Origin: Pseudomonas saxonica
Lineage (GTDB): Bacteria > Pseudomonadota > Gammaproteobacteria > Pseudomonadales > Pseudomonadaceae
NCBI RefSeq assembly: GCF_007858365.1
Contig: NZ_VFIO01000002.1
Location: 434,001 to 498,000 of the forward strand
Reading direction: 5' to 3'
Length of the DNA: 64,000 nt
In this document: positions 35,212 to 44,605 of the stretch, piece after piece
How the letters are laid out: each line of letters starts with the position of its first letter
Numbering within the stretch: the stretch's first letter is position 1
The notes under the pieces: generated by a model
Told to the model about the DNA's origin: nothing
Database searches by the model: none
Seen by the model: only the letters and a program-made list of their open reading frames with translations
Made by a program: the position numbers and the translations under genes

Positions 35212-36294
35212 ATGCGTATTTTAGTCACCGGCGGCGCCGGTTTTATTGGTTCGGCGCTGATCCGTCATCTGATCCAGAACACTGCGCACGAAGTGCTCAA
35301 CCTCGATAAGTTGACTTACGCCGGTAACCTTGAATCGCTGCAAAGCATTGCCAAAGACACCCGCTACGAGTTCGTCCAGGCCGATATCGTCGATCAGAAC
35401 GCCGTCAGCGCCGTGATCGAGCGCTTCCAGCCCGAAGCCATCATGCACTTGGCGGCCGAGTCGCACGTTGACCGCTCAATCGATGGCCCATCGGACTTTA
35501 TCCAGACCAACATCGTGGGCACCTACAGCCTGCTGGAAGCCACTCGCGCCTATTGGCTGACACTCCCTGAGCCCGCCAAAAGCGCATTCCGTTTCCACCA
35601 TATTTCAACTGACGAAGTGTATGGCGATCTTCACGGCGTCGACGATCTGTTCACCGAAACGACCCCATACGCACCTAGCTCACCGTATTCGGCGAGCAAA
35701 GCCGCCTCCGACCATCTGGTACGCGCCTGGAACCGCACGTACGGCTTGCCGGTTTTGCTGACCAATTGCTCGAACAACTACGGCCCTTTCCACTTCCCGG
35801 AAAAGCTTATCCCGTTGGTTATTCTTAACGCTCTGGCGGGCAAACCGCTGCCGGTGTACGGCAACGGTCTGCAAGTGCGTGACTGGCTGTTTGTTGAAGA
35901 CCACGCCCGTGCGCTGTTGAAAGTTGTGACCGAAGGTGTAGTCGGCGAGACTTACAACATTGGCGGCCACAACGAACAAACCAACATTGACGTGGTACGT
36001 GGCATTTGCACGCTGCTTGAAGAGCTGGCGCCAGCACGCCCTGAAGGCGTCGCGCAGTTTTCTGACCTGATTACCTTCGTCAAAGACCGCCCGGGCCATG
36101 ACCAGCGCTACGCCATCGACGCCAGCAAAATCGAACGCGAGCTGGGTTGGGTGCCCGAAGAGACATTTGAAACCGGCCTGCGCAAAACCGTGCAGTGGTA
36201 CCTGGACAACCTTGAATGGTGCAAGCACGTTCAAGACGGCAGCTATCAAGGTCAGCGTCTGGGGTTCACCGAGCCCAAGGATCTGCTGGCATGA
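35212..36294 (+). CDS. rmlB: dTDP-glucose 4,6-dehydratase
   Basis: The second step of dTDP-L-rhamnose synthesis, forming dTDP-4-keto-6-deoxyglucose. 360 residues, SDR extended fold. ATG 35212 gives [19 protein letters not shown] with the NAD motif GGAGFIG at 7-13. The catalytic STDEVYG (Thr-Asp-Glu) and YSASKA (Tyr-x3-Lys) are present, as is [18 protein letters not shown]. It overlaps rmlD by ATGA. The frame continues upstream to 35113 without a fitting start. Confidence 0.97.
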   Translation: MRILVTGGAGFIGSALIRHLIQNTAHEVLNLDKLTYAGNLESLQSIAKDTRYEFVQADIVDQNAVSAVIERFQPEAIMHLAAESHVDRSIDGPSDFIQTNIVGTYSLLEATRAYWLTLPEPAKSAFRFHHISTDEVYGDLHGVDDLFTETTPYAPSSPYSASKAASDHLVRAWNRTYGLPVLLTNCSNNYGPFHFPEKLIPLVILNALAGKPLPVYGNGLQVRDWLFVEDHARALLKVVTEGVVGETYNIGGHNEQTNIDVVRGICTLLEELAPARPEGVAQFSDLITFVKDRPGHDQRYAIDASKIERELGWVPEETFETGLRKTVQWYLDNLEWCKHVQDGSYQGQRLGFTEPKDLLA

Positions 36295-37181
36295 AGCACG
36301 GCCCCACGCCTCTGAAAATCCTTGTCAGCGGCAAAACCGGTCAAGTCGCCATCGAGCTGCAAAAGCAGCTTGCTGGGCTTGGCGAACTGATTGTATTGGG
36401 TCGCGATGAGCTTGATCTGAGTCAGCCCGAGCAAATCCGCCAGCAAGTTCAGGCCCACAAACCTGACTTGATCATCAACGCAGCGGCTCATACGGCAGTG
36501 GACAAGGCTGAAAGCGAACCTGACCTGGCCTTTGCAATCAACGCCATTGCGCCCGGCGTCTTCGCCCAAGAAGCGGCGGCACTGGGCATTCCGTTGATTC
36601 ACTACTCCACGGACTATGTGTTCGATGGCACTAAAACTGCCCCTTACATCGAAGACGACGCACCTAACCCATTGGGCGTTTACGGCCAAAGCAAGCTCGA
36701 AGGTGAGCGCGCCATTGCTGCCGCAGGTGCCCAGCATCTGATCTTGCGCACCAGTTGGGTGTACTCCGCCCACGGCAAAAACTTCTTGCTGACCATGCAG
36801 CGTTTGCTGCAGGAACGGCCTGAGCTAGGCGTGGTGGCCGACCAGATCGGCGCACCGACGTGGGCGGGAACCATTGCCCGGAGCACGCGCATGCTGATTG
36901 AGCGCTGGCAAACAGGTCACGCCGGTGCATGGGGGGTTTACCACCTCACGGCACAAGGCGAAACCTCTTGGTTCGGCTTCACCCAAGCCATCGCCGAGCC
37001 GCTGATCGCAGCGGGTAAACCCTGTGCAGCGCTCAAACCGATACCGGCCAGCGATTATCCGACGCCGGCTGCCCGCCCTCAGAACTCGCGTCTGGATTGC
37101 AGCCGACTGGGTCGTGAATGGGGTGTCACTCAGCCCGATTGGCGCGCGGCCCTGGCCGAGTGTGTCGCCGAGCAACGCTAA
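36291..37181 (+). CDS. rmlD: dTDP-4-dehydrorhamnose reductase
   Basis: The final step, reducing dTDP-4-keto-L-rhamnose to dTDP-L-rhamnose. 296 residues; nucleotide-binding [10 protein letters not shown] near residue 14, [23 protein letters not shown] with the catalytic Thr/Tyr, and YGQSKLEGE (Tyr-x3-Lys). The C-terminal [12 protein letters not shown] is typical. It is translationally coupled to rmlB. The rmlA and rmlC genes that usually follow in Pseudomonas are missing here. Confidence 0.96.
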   Translation: MKHGPTPLKILVSGKTGQVAIELQKQLAGLGELIVLGRDELDLSQPEQIRQQVQAHKPDLIINAAAHTAVDKAESEPDLAFAINAIAPGVFAQEAAALGIPLIHYSTDYVFDGTKTAPYIEDDAPNPLGVYGQSKLEGERAIAAAGAQHLILRTSWVYSAHGKNFLLTMQRLLQERPELGVVADQIGAPTWAGTIARSTRMLIERWQTGHAGAWGVYHLTAQGETSWFGFTQAIAEPLIAAGKPCAALKPIPASDYPTPAARPQNSRLDCSRLGREWGVTQPDWRAALAECVAEQR

Positions 37182-37339
37182 CCTGTGGTGGCTCCAGCAA
37201 AGAAACGGCTTGAGCCACTACATGCTTAAACTGGCGTAGGACACTTCTGATTTCTACTGGCGCGCCTTTTTCTACGCAAAAATTCGGATAGGGTCGGTGC
37301 TCTTCAGGGCATCGCACTCACCTAGACGGATTTCCCACC

Positions 37340-37900
37340 ATGCGGCGAATAGCGTTCAGCAACAAAAAGGTTCGGGGCGTGACAAGGCGGCTCAAAGCGT
37401 TGTCACGCTGGGCCAACAGTTTCAAAGACTACTTCCCCGACGACCTCGCTCAATCTTGTCGCTACCGTAATTTCAAAATTCCCGTGCTGGCCACCCTGGT
37501 TGAAGGTAAACAAGCCACAGACGCTATTCGCAGCCAGTGTGCTCAACAGTTAATCAACGCCTGCCAACACTTGATAGACGCACGCCCCAGCGATGCACCC
37601 GATTGCCTGGTGGTTGCCTCGATCGCCCTGCCTGACATGTTCTCCAGCGAGGTCTGCATTTACACCGACCGGGATTATCACCGCGCGCATATGCAACCGT
37701 GGCACGATCAACATGGCCATAGCCAACCGATTACCGATCAAAACCTCGCCGAACAATGGGGCCTGAAGATCCCCGAAGGCATGCAATGCGTTGGGCTCTC
37801 ACTTGAATTCAAAGCGCTTGACGGGTTGGAGGGGGAGTTTCGTGGGCAACGCTGGTATTTCGGTGAAATCACCCACTCAGTCCCAACCCAGCCTCGGTAG
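37340..37900 (+). CDS. DUF3916-like protein
   Basis: 186 residues that resemble the DUF3916 family as I remember it; the function is unknown. Landmarks: MRRIAFSNKKVRGVTRRLKAL at a very basic N-terminus, YRNFKIPVLATLVEG, CLVVASIALPDMFSSEVCIY and LAEQWGLKIPEGMQCVG. There is no signal peptide or membrane helix. It occupies the position that rmlAC hold in P. aeruginosa, between rmlD and dctB, and appears to be its own transcription unit. Confidence 0.7.
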   Translation: MRRIAFSNKKVRGVTRRLKALSRWANSFKDYFPDDLAQSCRYRNFKIPVLATLVEGKQATDAIRSQCAQQLINACQHLIDARPSDAPDCLVVASIALPDMFSSEVCIYTDRDYHRAHMQPWHDQHGHSQPITDQNLAEQWGLKIPEGMQCVGLSLEFKALDGLEGEFRGQRWYFGEITHSVPTQPR

Positions 37901-37970
37901 CCACCACAAAGAATTGGGTTCGCATTAAGGCTGGGTATACTGCGCCGTACTCTTGCGGCGCATGTATTTG

Positions 37971-39785
37971 ATGATCACGACTCCCTCAGTTCCCCATAGA
38001 CCCCGGTGGCGTAGCCTCGCCTTGCTGGTGCTGTGCCTGGCTCCTTTGCTGTGGCCCCTTAAGCACTTGGCCGAGCGCTATTACCGCAGTGAACTGACCG
38101 GGCAAAACCGGCAGACCCTCGACCTGTACGTCGCTAACCTGCTGGGTTCGCTGCATCGCTATGAGGTGCTGCCGCAGATTCTCGGTGAGTTGCCTGATCT
38201 GCGCGCAGTACTCGCCGACCCCGAAAACCCGCAGGTTCAGGCCAAGGCCAATGAGCTGCTAAAAGACATCAGCGCCCAGACCGGTGCCGTGGTCATGTAC
38301 CTGATCGACGCTAATGGCGATACATTGGCCGCCTCCAACTGGGATAAAAGCGACAGCTTTATCGGCCGTAATTTCGCTTTTCGTCCCTATTTCAGCGAGG
38401 CGATGCAAGGCAAGCTGGGACGATTCTTCGGGCTGGGTACGACGTCGGGCAAGCGCGGCTACTATTTCGCCGCACCGATACTCGACGCCAACAAGAACAT
38501 CGGGGTGCTGGTGGTCAAGGTCGATCTCGATCACACCGAACAATTGTGGGGCAACACCCCCGAGCAGTTGCTGACGACGGACAATAATGGCGTTGTCATC
38601 CTGACTTCACGCCCGGAGTGGCGTTTCAGGGCCACCCGTGAGCTCAGCCCTGAAGAGCGTCAGGATATTTTTGCCATCCTGCCCTACCCGACTCGCGACC
38701 CGCAGCCGCTCAACCTGAATTGGGATGCCTGGCTGGTGCAAACCCAGGAAATCGACGAGACCGGTTGGCGCGTCAATATCCTTGCCCCGCGCACACTGAT
38801 CGACCGTCCGGTGCGGACCGTGGTGGCCATTGGCGCGGCCACGTTGTTGGTGATCGTGTTGCTCATCGGCTTGATGATGCAACGCCGACGACATTATCTG
38901 GACCGCATCGCTTTCGAAGGCAAGGCTCGTCGCGAACTGGAAATGCGTGTGGCCGAACGCACCAGCGACCTCGAAGGGCTTAACCAGCGGTTGCGTAAAG
39001 AGGTGCTGGAGCGCGAGCAGGCGCAACAGGAACTTGTGCGCGCCCAGGACGATCTGGTGCAATCAGGCAAGCTATCAGCTCTGGGCACCATGTCGGCCAG
39101 CATCAGCCACGAGCTCAATCAACCACTGGCTGCCATCCGCAGTTACGCTGAAAACGCCGAAGTATTACTCGATCACCAGCGCATCGACGACGCTCGCGGC
39201 AACCTCAAACTGATCAACGAATTGACCGGGCGCATGTCATCGATCATTGCCCATCTGCGCGCCTTCGCCCGGCGTGATCGGCATGCGCCCGAAAGTGTTG
39301 CCTTGCAACCGGCGCTGGACGATGCGCTGGCATTGCTGGCCAATCGACGACGCAGCATGGAAGTTGAGTTGATTCGCGACCTGCCCGCGGCCACCCTGTG
39401 GGTCGAGGCGGGTGAAACGCGTTTGCGCCAAGTCTTGGGCAATTTATTGGCCAATGCACTGGATGCCCTGACAGAAAAAGGCCCGCCGCGCCGTTTGTGG
39501 TTGAGTGCCCAAGCCACCGAACAGGGTGTCACCGTCTACATACGCGATAACGGCCCGGGGTTTTGCCTGGAAGCCTTGGGTCGCGCCGGTGAGCCGTTCT
39601 ACACCACCAAAACCCGCACACAGGGTTTGGGGTTGGGGCTGGCTATCTGCGACACGCTGATCCGTGCATTTGGTGGTGAACTGCTGTTCGCCAACCACAG
39701 GGAAGGCGGCGCTTTAATTACCTTGCGACTGCGCGCTGGAGCGCCAGGCGTGAGTTTGCAAGCCAGTGAGGACTCCAGATCATGA
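37971..39785 (+). CDS. dctB: C4-dicarboxylate-type sensor histidine kinase DctB
   Basis: An inner-membrane sensor of C4-dicarboxylates; about 604 residues. The start is uncertain: in-frame TTG 37953, ATG 37962 and ATG 37971 all precede the first membrane helix and none has a good ribosome site; I use the last. The helix SLALLVLCLAPLLWPL is followed by a periplasmic double-PAS sensor with FIGRNFAFRPYFSEAMQG and GKRGYYFAAP, a second helix (AAATLLVIVLLIGLMM-type), a coiled coil, His380 in SISHELNQPLAA, and an ATPase domain (DNGPGF, GLGLGLAIC). It overlaps dctD by ATGA. Confidence 0.9.
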   Translation: MITTPSVPHRPRWRSLALLVLCLAPLLWPLKHLAERYYRSELTGQNRQTLDLYVANLLGSLHRYEVLPQILGELPDLRAVLADPENPQVQAKANELLKDISAQTGAVVMYLIDANGDTLAASNWDKSDSFIGRNFAFRPYFSEAMQGKLGRFFGLGTTSGKRGYYFAAPILDANKNIGVLVVKVDLDHTEQLWGNTPEQLLTTDNNGVVILTSRPEWRFRATRELSPEERQDIFAILPYPTRDPQPLNLNWDAWLVQTQEIDETGWRVNILAPRTLIDRPVRTVVAIGAATLLVIVLLIGLMMQRRRHYLDRIAFEGKARRELEMRVAERTSDLEGLNQRLRKEVLEREQAQQELVRAQDDLVQSGKLSALGTMSASISHELNQPLAAIRSYAENAEVLLDHQRIDDARGNLKLINELTGRMSSIIAHLRAFARRDRHAPESVALQPALDDALALLANRRRSMEVELIRDLPAATLWVEAGETRLRQVLGNLLANALDALTEKGPPRRLWLSAQATEQGVTVYIRDNGPGFCLEALGRAGEPFYTTKTRTQGLGLGLAICDTLIRAFGGELLFANHREGGALITLRLRAGAPGVSLQASEDSRS

Positions 39786-41176
39786 GCCAACCCATTGATC
39801 CGCACGTACAGGTCATCCTGATCGATGATGACCCGCACCTGCGTCAGGCCCTGCATCAAACCCTGGACCTGGCCGGGCTTAAGGTCTTGCCCCTGGCGCA
39901 AGCCGCTGGCCTTGCCGACCGTGTTGGGCGTGACTGGCCGGGCGTAGTGGTCAGCGATATTCGTATGCCGGGTATGGACGGCCTTGAGTTGTTGGCCCAG
40001 CTCCACGCTCAAGACCCTGACCTGCCGGTGCTGTTGATCACTGGCCACGGCGATGTGCCGCTGGCGGTACAAGCCATGCGTTCGGGCGCTTACGACTTTC
40101 TCGAAAAGCCCTTTGCCAGTGACGCGTTGCTCGACAGCGTTCGCCGCGCGCTGGCCCTGCGTGCACTGGTGCTGGACAACCGCAGCCTGCGCCTGGCCTT
40201 AAGTGATCGCCAGTCACTGAGCACCCGGCTGGTGGGACTTTCACCCGCCATGCTGCGCCTGCGTGAGCAAATTGGCGCGCTGGCGGCGACCAAAGCCGAC
40301 GTGCTGATATTGGGCGAAACCGGATCAGGCAAGGAAGTTGTCGCCAGGGCGTTGCACGACCTGTCGAGCAGACGCAATGGACCGTTTGTCGCGATCAACG
40401 CGGGGGCGCTGGCCGAGTCGGTGGTTGAAAGCGAACTGTTTGGCCATGAGCCGGGCGCCTTCACGGGCGCGCAAAAGCGTCGTATCGGCAAATTCGAGTT
40501 TGCCAATGGAGGCACCTTGTTCCTCGATGAAATTGAAAGCATGAGCCTGGATGTTCAGGTCAAGTTGCTGCGCATGCTGCAAGAGCGGGTGGTTGAGCGT
40601 GTGGGCGGCAATCAGCTGATTGCGTTGGATATCCGAGTTATTGCTGCCACCAAAGAAGACCTGCGCCTGGCGGCCGATCAGGGGCGGTTCCGTGCCGACT
40701 TGTATTACCGTCTCAATGTTGCACCGCTGCGCATTGCGCCCCTGCGTGAGCGGGGTGAAGACACGCTGATGCTGTTCCAGCATTTTGCCGACGAAGCCAG
40801 CGTCCGCCATGGCTTGACGCCCAATGTGCTACAACCGGCGCAACGCGCACTGTTGCTGCGCCACAACTGGCCGGGCAATGTGCGTGAACTTCAAAACGTC
40901 GCTGAGCGCTTTGCGCTAGGCCTGGAGTTGGCGCTGGATGATGGCGCGCACGATGGCAAACACATCGCTGACGATGAGGTCGGCGGCGGGCTGAGTGATC
41001 AGGTTGAGCACTTTGAAAAAAGTTTGATCGCTGCCGAGCTTGAGCGCTCCCACAGCTCCCTGCGAAGCCTGGCTGAAGCCTTGGGCGTGCCGCGCAAAAC
41101 CTTGCACGACAAACTGCGCAAACATGGCCTGCACTTCGAAAGCGGCAGCCATTCCAACCCAGAAGAGTTCGATTGA
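39782..41176 (+). CDS. dctD: sigma-54-dependent response regulator DctD
   Basis: 464 residues; partner of DctB and activator of sigma-54 promoters for C4-dicarboxylate uptake. Receiver with Asp59 in VVSDIRMPGMDG, AAA+ domain with Walker A GETGSGKE, the sigma-54 contact loop GAFTGA, Walker B GGTLFLDEIESM and arginine finger region RADLYYRLN; then a Fis-type helix-turn-helix (SLRSLAEALGVPRKTLHDKLRKHGL). No dct transport gene is in the window. Confidence 0.94.
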   Translation: MSQPIDPHVQVILIDDDPHLRQALHQTLDLAGLKVLPLAQAAGLADRVGRDWPGVVVSDIRMPGMDGLELLAQLHAQDPDLPVLLITGHGDVPLAVQAMRSGAYDFLEKPFASDALLDSVRRALALRALVLDNRSLRLALSDRQSLSTRLVGLSPAMLRLREQIGALAATKADVLILGETGSGKEVVARALHDLSSRRNGPFVAINAGALAESVVESELFGHEPGAFTGAQKRRIGKFEFANGGTLFLDEIESMSLDVQVKLLRMLQERVVERVGGNQLIALDIRVIAATKEDLRLAADQGRFRADLYYRLNVAPLRIAPLRERGEDTLMLFQHFADEASVRHGLTPNVLQPAQRALLLRHNWPGNVRELQNVAERFALGLELALDDGAHDGKHIADDEVGGGLSDQVEHFEKSLIAAELERSHSSLRSLAEALGVPRKTLHDKLRKHGLHFESGSHSNPEEFD

Positions 41177-41187
41177 GAGGCCCCGGT

Positions 41188-41643
41188 ATGATTCGCGACA
41201 GTGGTTATCTGGAGTCTGTCCTCCACCACGACATTCCACTCACCCAAGACATGGGGCTCAAGGTGTTGAGCTGGCAAGGGCACCAGCTGCGCCTGCACTT
41301 GCCGCTACCGGCCAATATCAACCATAAAAGCACCATGTTTGGTGGCAGTTTGTATTGCGGTGCGGTGCTTGCGGGGTGGGGCTGGTTGCATCTGAGCCTG
41401 CTTGAGGCCGGGATTGAAGACGGGCACATCGTGATTCAGGAAGGTCATATCACTTACCCGCTGCCCGTGATTGAGGACGCCATTGTGCTGTGTGATGCGC
41501 CAGACTCTGGGGCGTGGAACAAGTTTTTGGCCATGTACAAGCGCCATGGGCGAGCGCGATTGACGCTGGAGACACGCGTCATTAATGCCGAGGGCGGGGA
41601 CGATGCGGTGCGGTTTAGCGGGCAGTATGTATTGCATCGTTGA
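41188..41643 (+). CDS. hotdog-fold thioesterase-like protein (YiiD C-terminal type)
   Basis: 151 residues. ATG 41188 lies 7 bases after GAGAGG; an earlier TTG overlapping the dctD stop is less likely. The fold resembles the putative thioesterase domain at the C-terminus of YiiD: LHLPLPANINHKSTMFGGSLYCGAVLAGWGWL carries the conserved Asn-His-x4-FGGS segment. The substrate is unknown. It is 11 bases downstream of dctD and probably cotranscribed. Confidence 0.82.
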   Translation: MIRDSGYLESVLHHDIPLTQDMGLKVLSWQGHQLRLHLPLPANINHKSTMFGGSLYCGAVLAGWGWLHLSLLEAGIEDGHIVIQEGHITYPLPVIEDAIVLCDAPDSGAWNKFLAMYKRHGRARLTLETRVINAEGGDDAVRFSGQYVLHR

Positions 41644-41651
41644 GACCACTG

Positions 41652-41826
41652 CCCTCACCCCAACCCTCTCCCGGAGGGAGAGGGAGCTGATGTGTGGTGA
41701 AGTGAAAATCTGATTTTGCTTTTAGTCTCCTCTCCCTCTGGGAGAGGGAGCTGATGTGTGGTGAAGTGGAAATCTGCTTTTGCTTTTAGTCCCCTCTCCC
41801 TCTGGGAGAGGGTTAGGGTGAGGGGC
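41652..41826. repeat. REP triplet, family B, with an internal direct duplication
   Basis: One left arm (CCCTCACCCCAACCCTCTCC) is followed by two right arms because a segment of about 68 bases (GAGCTGATGTGTGGTGAAGT through CTCTGGGAGAGG) is directly duplicated with few changes. The last arm includes the stop codon and final codons of cysQ. Confidence 0.85.
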
Positions 41827-42655
41827 TCTCGACCTTGGCTAAATCCAGCAAGGCCTTGCGCCACGGCGCCTGAGCCGGCAACGCCAAAAAGCTCTCATTG
41901 AGCAACGATTCACGCGCCGGGTAACTGAACGGCTCACCATCGAGTTGCAGCACAACGCCGCCAGCACCTTCCAGTACCCCTTGCGCCGCCGCCGTGTCCC
42001 ATTGCGAAGTCGGCGCCAGACGCGGATAGCAATCGGCCGCCCCTTCAGCCAACAAGCAAAACTTCAACGAACTGCCAACACTGACCAACTTCAACTCGCC
42101 CAACTGTTCAGTCAATCCCGCCAACAGGCGCTCTTGCGCAGGGCTGGAATGCCGACGGCTGGCGACCACCGTCAATGCCTCACCCGCAGGCGGCACGTGA
42201 CGCACGCTAATAGGCGCAATTACATCGCCATCGGCACGCCAAGCCCCCAAACCAGCACCACCGTAGTAACAACGGCCGCTGGTCGGCATGGATACCACAC
42301 CAAACACGACGCGCCCGCGCTCAATCAGCGCAACATTCACGGTGAACTCTTCACTACCGTTGATAAATTCCTTGGTGCCGTCCAACGGGTCAACCAACCA
42401 CCAGCGCGTCCAGCCAGCACGAATGCCTTGCGCAATATTGGCGTCCTCCTCGGACAATACCGGGATGCTCGGGTCCAGGGCCGTCAAGCCGTCCAGCAGC
42501 ACATGGTGTGCCGCTAGATCAGCCGCGGTAACCGGTGAGTCATCCGCTTTAGCGGTCACTGCAACATCCGCACGCCAGAACGGCAGAATGGCGTCCCCTG
42601 CGGCATGGGCCAGTTTGATAACGCCTTCCAGCAACGGGTGCGGCCACTCACTCAC
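41813..42655 (-). CDS. cysQ: 3'(2'),5'-bisphosphate nucleotidase CysQ
   Basis: Hydrolyses PAP to AMP, supporting sulfate assimilation. 280 residues of the inositol-monophosphatase superfamily: metal ligands in LSEEDAN and DPLDGTKEFINGSEEF, and late WDTAAAQGVLEGAGG. It starts at GTG 42655, overlapping the nudE stop (GTGA). The last few codons (after KVE) and the stop lie in a REP repeat, so the C-terminus was probably replaced by the repeat. Operon nudE-cysQ. Confidence 0.95.
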   Translation of the reverse strand: MSEWPHPLLEGVIKLAHAAGDAILPFWRADVAVTAKADDSPVTAADLAAHHVLLDGLTALDPSIPVLSEEDANIAQGIRAGWTRWWLVDPLDGTKEFINGSEEFTVNVALIERGRVVFGVVSMPTSGRCYYGGAGLGAWRADGDVIAPISVRHVPPAGEALTVVASRRHSSPAQERLLAGLTEQLGELKLVSVGSSLKFCLLAEGAADCYPRLAPTSQWDTAAAQGVLEGAGGVVLQLDGEPFSYPARESLLNESFLALPAQAPWRKALLDLAKVESPSP

Positions 42656-43218
42656 GGTTGAAACTCCCCGCGCTCGGTCAGCACATCTCGCGCCAAATAC
42701 AACGCAGCCAATGCACGGCCTTCGCTGAATTGAGGGTTGAGCACCAAGCTCGACAGCTCACGCAGATTCACCCGATCAACGCGCATCGGTTCAGGCTCAT
42801 CGCCTTCCAGATGTTCTTCATAGAGGTCTGTGGCCAATACCACCTGAATTTTTTGACTCATGTAACCGGGAGACAGTGACAGTTCGGTCAAATGCTCCAA
42901 CTGACGTGCGCCGAAGCCCGCCTCTTCTTTCAACTCTCGTTCGGCAGCGGCCAGAACGTCTTCGCCCGGCTCAATCAGGCCTTTAGGCAAGGAAATTTCG
43001 TACTCGTCGGTGCCGCCGCAATACTCTTCAACCAGAATCGCGTGTTCGGCGTCGACCATCGCCACAATCATGACCGCGCCATAACCGTTACCGCGCCCCA
43101 CTAACCGCTCATACGTGCGTTCAACGCCATTGGAAAAGCGCAGCTGCACTTCTTCGACTCGAAACAATCGGCTACTGGCAACAATTTCGCGGGCAAGTAC
43201 GGTGGGTTTTTGGCGCAT
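42652..43218 (-). CDS. nudE: ADP-sugar/ADP compounds hydrolase NudE
   Basis: 188 residues. The Nudix box is complete at 80-102 (GLIEPGEDVLAAAERELKEEAGF), where the E-x2-EE residues bind Mg. PKGLIEPGED and the SPGYMSQKI downstream loop fit NudE, which cleaves ADP-ribose, Ap3A and NADH. The gene overlaps cysQ (GTGA) and is divergent from yrfG, the same pairing as in E. coli. A possible minus-strand -10 (TATAGT) lies about 25 bases upstream. Confidence 0.94.
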   Translation of the reverse strand: MRQKPTVLAREIVASSRLFRVEEVQLRFSNGVERTYERLVGRGNGYGAVMIVAMVDAEHAILVEEYCGGTDEYEISLPKGLIEPGEDVLAAAERELKEEAGFGARQLEHLTELSLSPGYMSQKIQVVLATDLYEEHLEGDEPEPMRVDRVNLRELSSLVLNPQFSEGRALAALYLARDVLTERGEFQP

Positions 43219-43306
43219 AGCGGCTCCTCAATATGAACGGGTTACTATACCCCGGCTTTTCCGATTGTCTGTGTCGGATGTTTTTCAATTGCGGGAGAAG
43301 TTTTAC

Positions 43307-43969
43307 ATGACAGCCTTACCTTGGGGCGACATTGATACTGTATTGCTCGATATGGATGGCACGCTGCTCGACCTGCATTACGACAATCATTTTTGGCTGG
43401 AACATTTGCCGCAGCGTTATGCCGACCTTCACGGCATTAGCCGGGCGATGGCCGATCTGGAACTGACACCGCTGTTTGAGCGCAATGCCGGCCTGCTGAA
43501 GTGGTACTGCCTGGACTTCTGGAGCGCCGAATTGAAACTACCGGTGCGCGAACTCAAGCTCGAAACAGCGCACTTGATTGCATTGCGCCCCGATGCAGAC
43601 ACCTTTCTGGCCGCGGTCAAGCAAGCCGGTAAACGGGTGATCATGATCACCAATGCTCACCGCGATTCACTTTCATTGAAATTGGAGCGCATTGAGCTGG
43701 CGCCCTACTTCGAACGCCTGATCAGTTCCCACGATTACGGCTTCCCCAAGGAAAGCCCGGCATTTTGGGATGCTTTGCAGGCCGATATTGGTTTTGATCC
43801 GGGCCGCAGCCTGTTTATCGACGACACCTTGCCGATCCTGCGAAGCGCCCGTGCGTATGGCGTGGCTCACTTGCTGGCGGTCAAACAGCCAGACAGCAAC
43901 AAGGGCCCGAAAGACACCGAGGAATTTGCCGCATTGGAGGATTATCGAGCGTTGCTGAATGGCCTGTAA
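43307..43969 (+). CDS. yrfG: GMP/IMP nucleotidase YrfG (HAD family)
   Basis: 220 residues; dephosphorylates purine 5'-monophosphates. ATG 43307 follows GGGAG. HAD motif I is LLDMDGTLLDLHYDN (nucleophile and acid Asp), motif II VIMITNAHRD, motif III Lys in GFPKESPAFW and motif IV SLFIDDTLPIL. The frame is open upstream to 43115 through the divergent nudE gene and is not coding there. Confidence 0.94.
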   Translation: MTALPWGDIDTVLLDMDGTLLDLHYDNHFWLEHLPQRYADLHGISRAMADLELTPLFERNAGLLKWYCLDFWSAELKLPVRELKLETAHLIALRPDADTFLAAVKQAGKRVIMITNAHRDSLSLKLERIELAPYFERLISSHDYGFPKESPAFWDALQADIGFDPGRSLFIDDTLPILRSARAYGVAHLLAVKQPDSNKGPKDTEEFAALEDYRALLNGL

Positions 43970-43976
43970 CCATGCC

Positions 43977-44044
43977 CGTGTAGCCGTTGCCGAAGGCTGC
44001 GATGAGCGTCGACAGCTCATTCGCAGCCTGCGGCAGCGACTACA
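43977..44044. repeat. REP hairpin, family A
   Basis: GTAGCCGTTGCCGAAGGCTGCG and CGCAGCCTGCGGCAGCGACTAC form a near-perfect hairpin between convergent yrfG and the LysM gene. It may also act as a transcription end. Confidence 0.8.
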
Positions 44045-44049
44045 GAGGT

Positions 44050-44490
44050 TTATTCAGGAATACGCAGGGTCTGGCCCGGATAGATTTTGTTCGGGTCCTT
44101 GAGCAGCGGTTTATTGGCTTCGAAGATTTTGTTGTACAGGTTGGCATCACCGTACACGGTTTTGGAAATGGCACTTAGTGTGTCACCCGCTTTGACCACC
44201 ACAAAACGCGAGGCCACAACCACTGGCCCGGTAACCGTGATCTTGTCTTCAACACTGCTCACGCCCTGAATGTTGCCCGCCGCCAGAATGATTTTTTCTT
44301 TCTCTTCTTGCGTGGCCACTTCACCGCTCACCGTCACTTTGTCGCCTTGAACGGTGGCCGTGATATTTGGATTGCCCAACCCAACTTGCTCGACGTGCTT
44401 TTTCAGTTCCTCGCCCGCGTGGGCATTGCCCGGTGTCAGTAAGTCGATCACTTTTTCGCCAGCTTCTTTGATAAAGTTAATAATACTCAT
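44050..44490 (-). CDS. BON and LysM domain protein (Kbp/YgaU-like)
   Basis: 146 residues without a signal peptide. A BON domain (about 25-90; NITATVQGDKVTVSGEVATQEEKEKI, VEDKITV) is followed by a LysM domain (about 96-145; FVVVKAGDTLSAISKTVYGD to PGQTLRIPE). The same architecture is E. coli Kbp (YgaU), a cytoplasmic potassium-binding protein. Function here is inferred from architecture. It is divergent from the LysR gene. Confidence 0.92.
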   Translation of the reverse strand: MSIINFIKEAGEKVIDLLTPGNAHAGEELKKHVEQVGLGNPNITATVQGDKVTVSGEVATQEEKEKIILAAGNIQGVSSVEDKITVTGPVVVASRFVVVKAGDTLSAISKTVYGDANLYNKIFEANKPLLKDPNKIYPGQTLRIPE

Positions 44491-44605
44491 GAATCACGCT
44501 CCTAGGGTTGAGTTATCCAGATACATAAGCGTAGACCAACATTGGCAGAGTACGTTTCATGGCCGGCACGTTAGAATCCGGCGGTGAGTCACGCGTGGAG
44601 CGACG

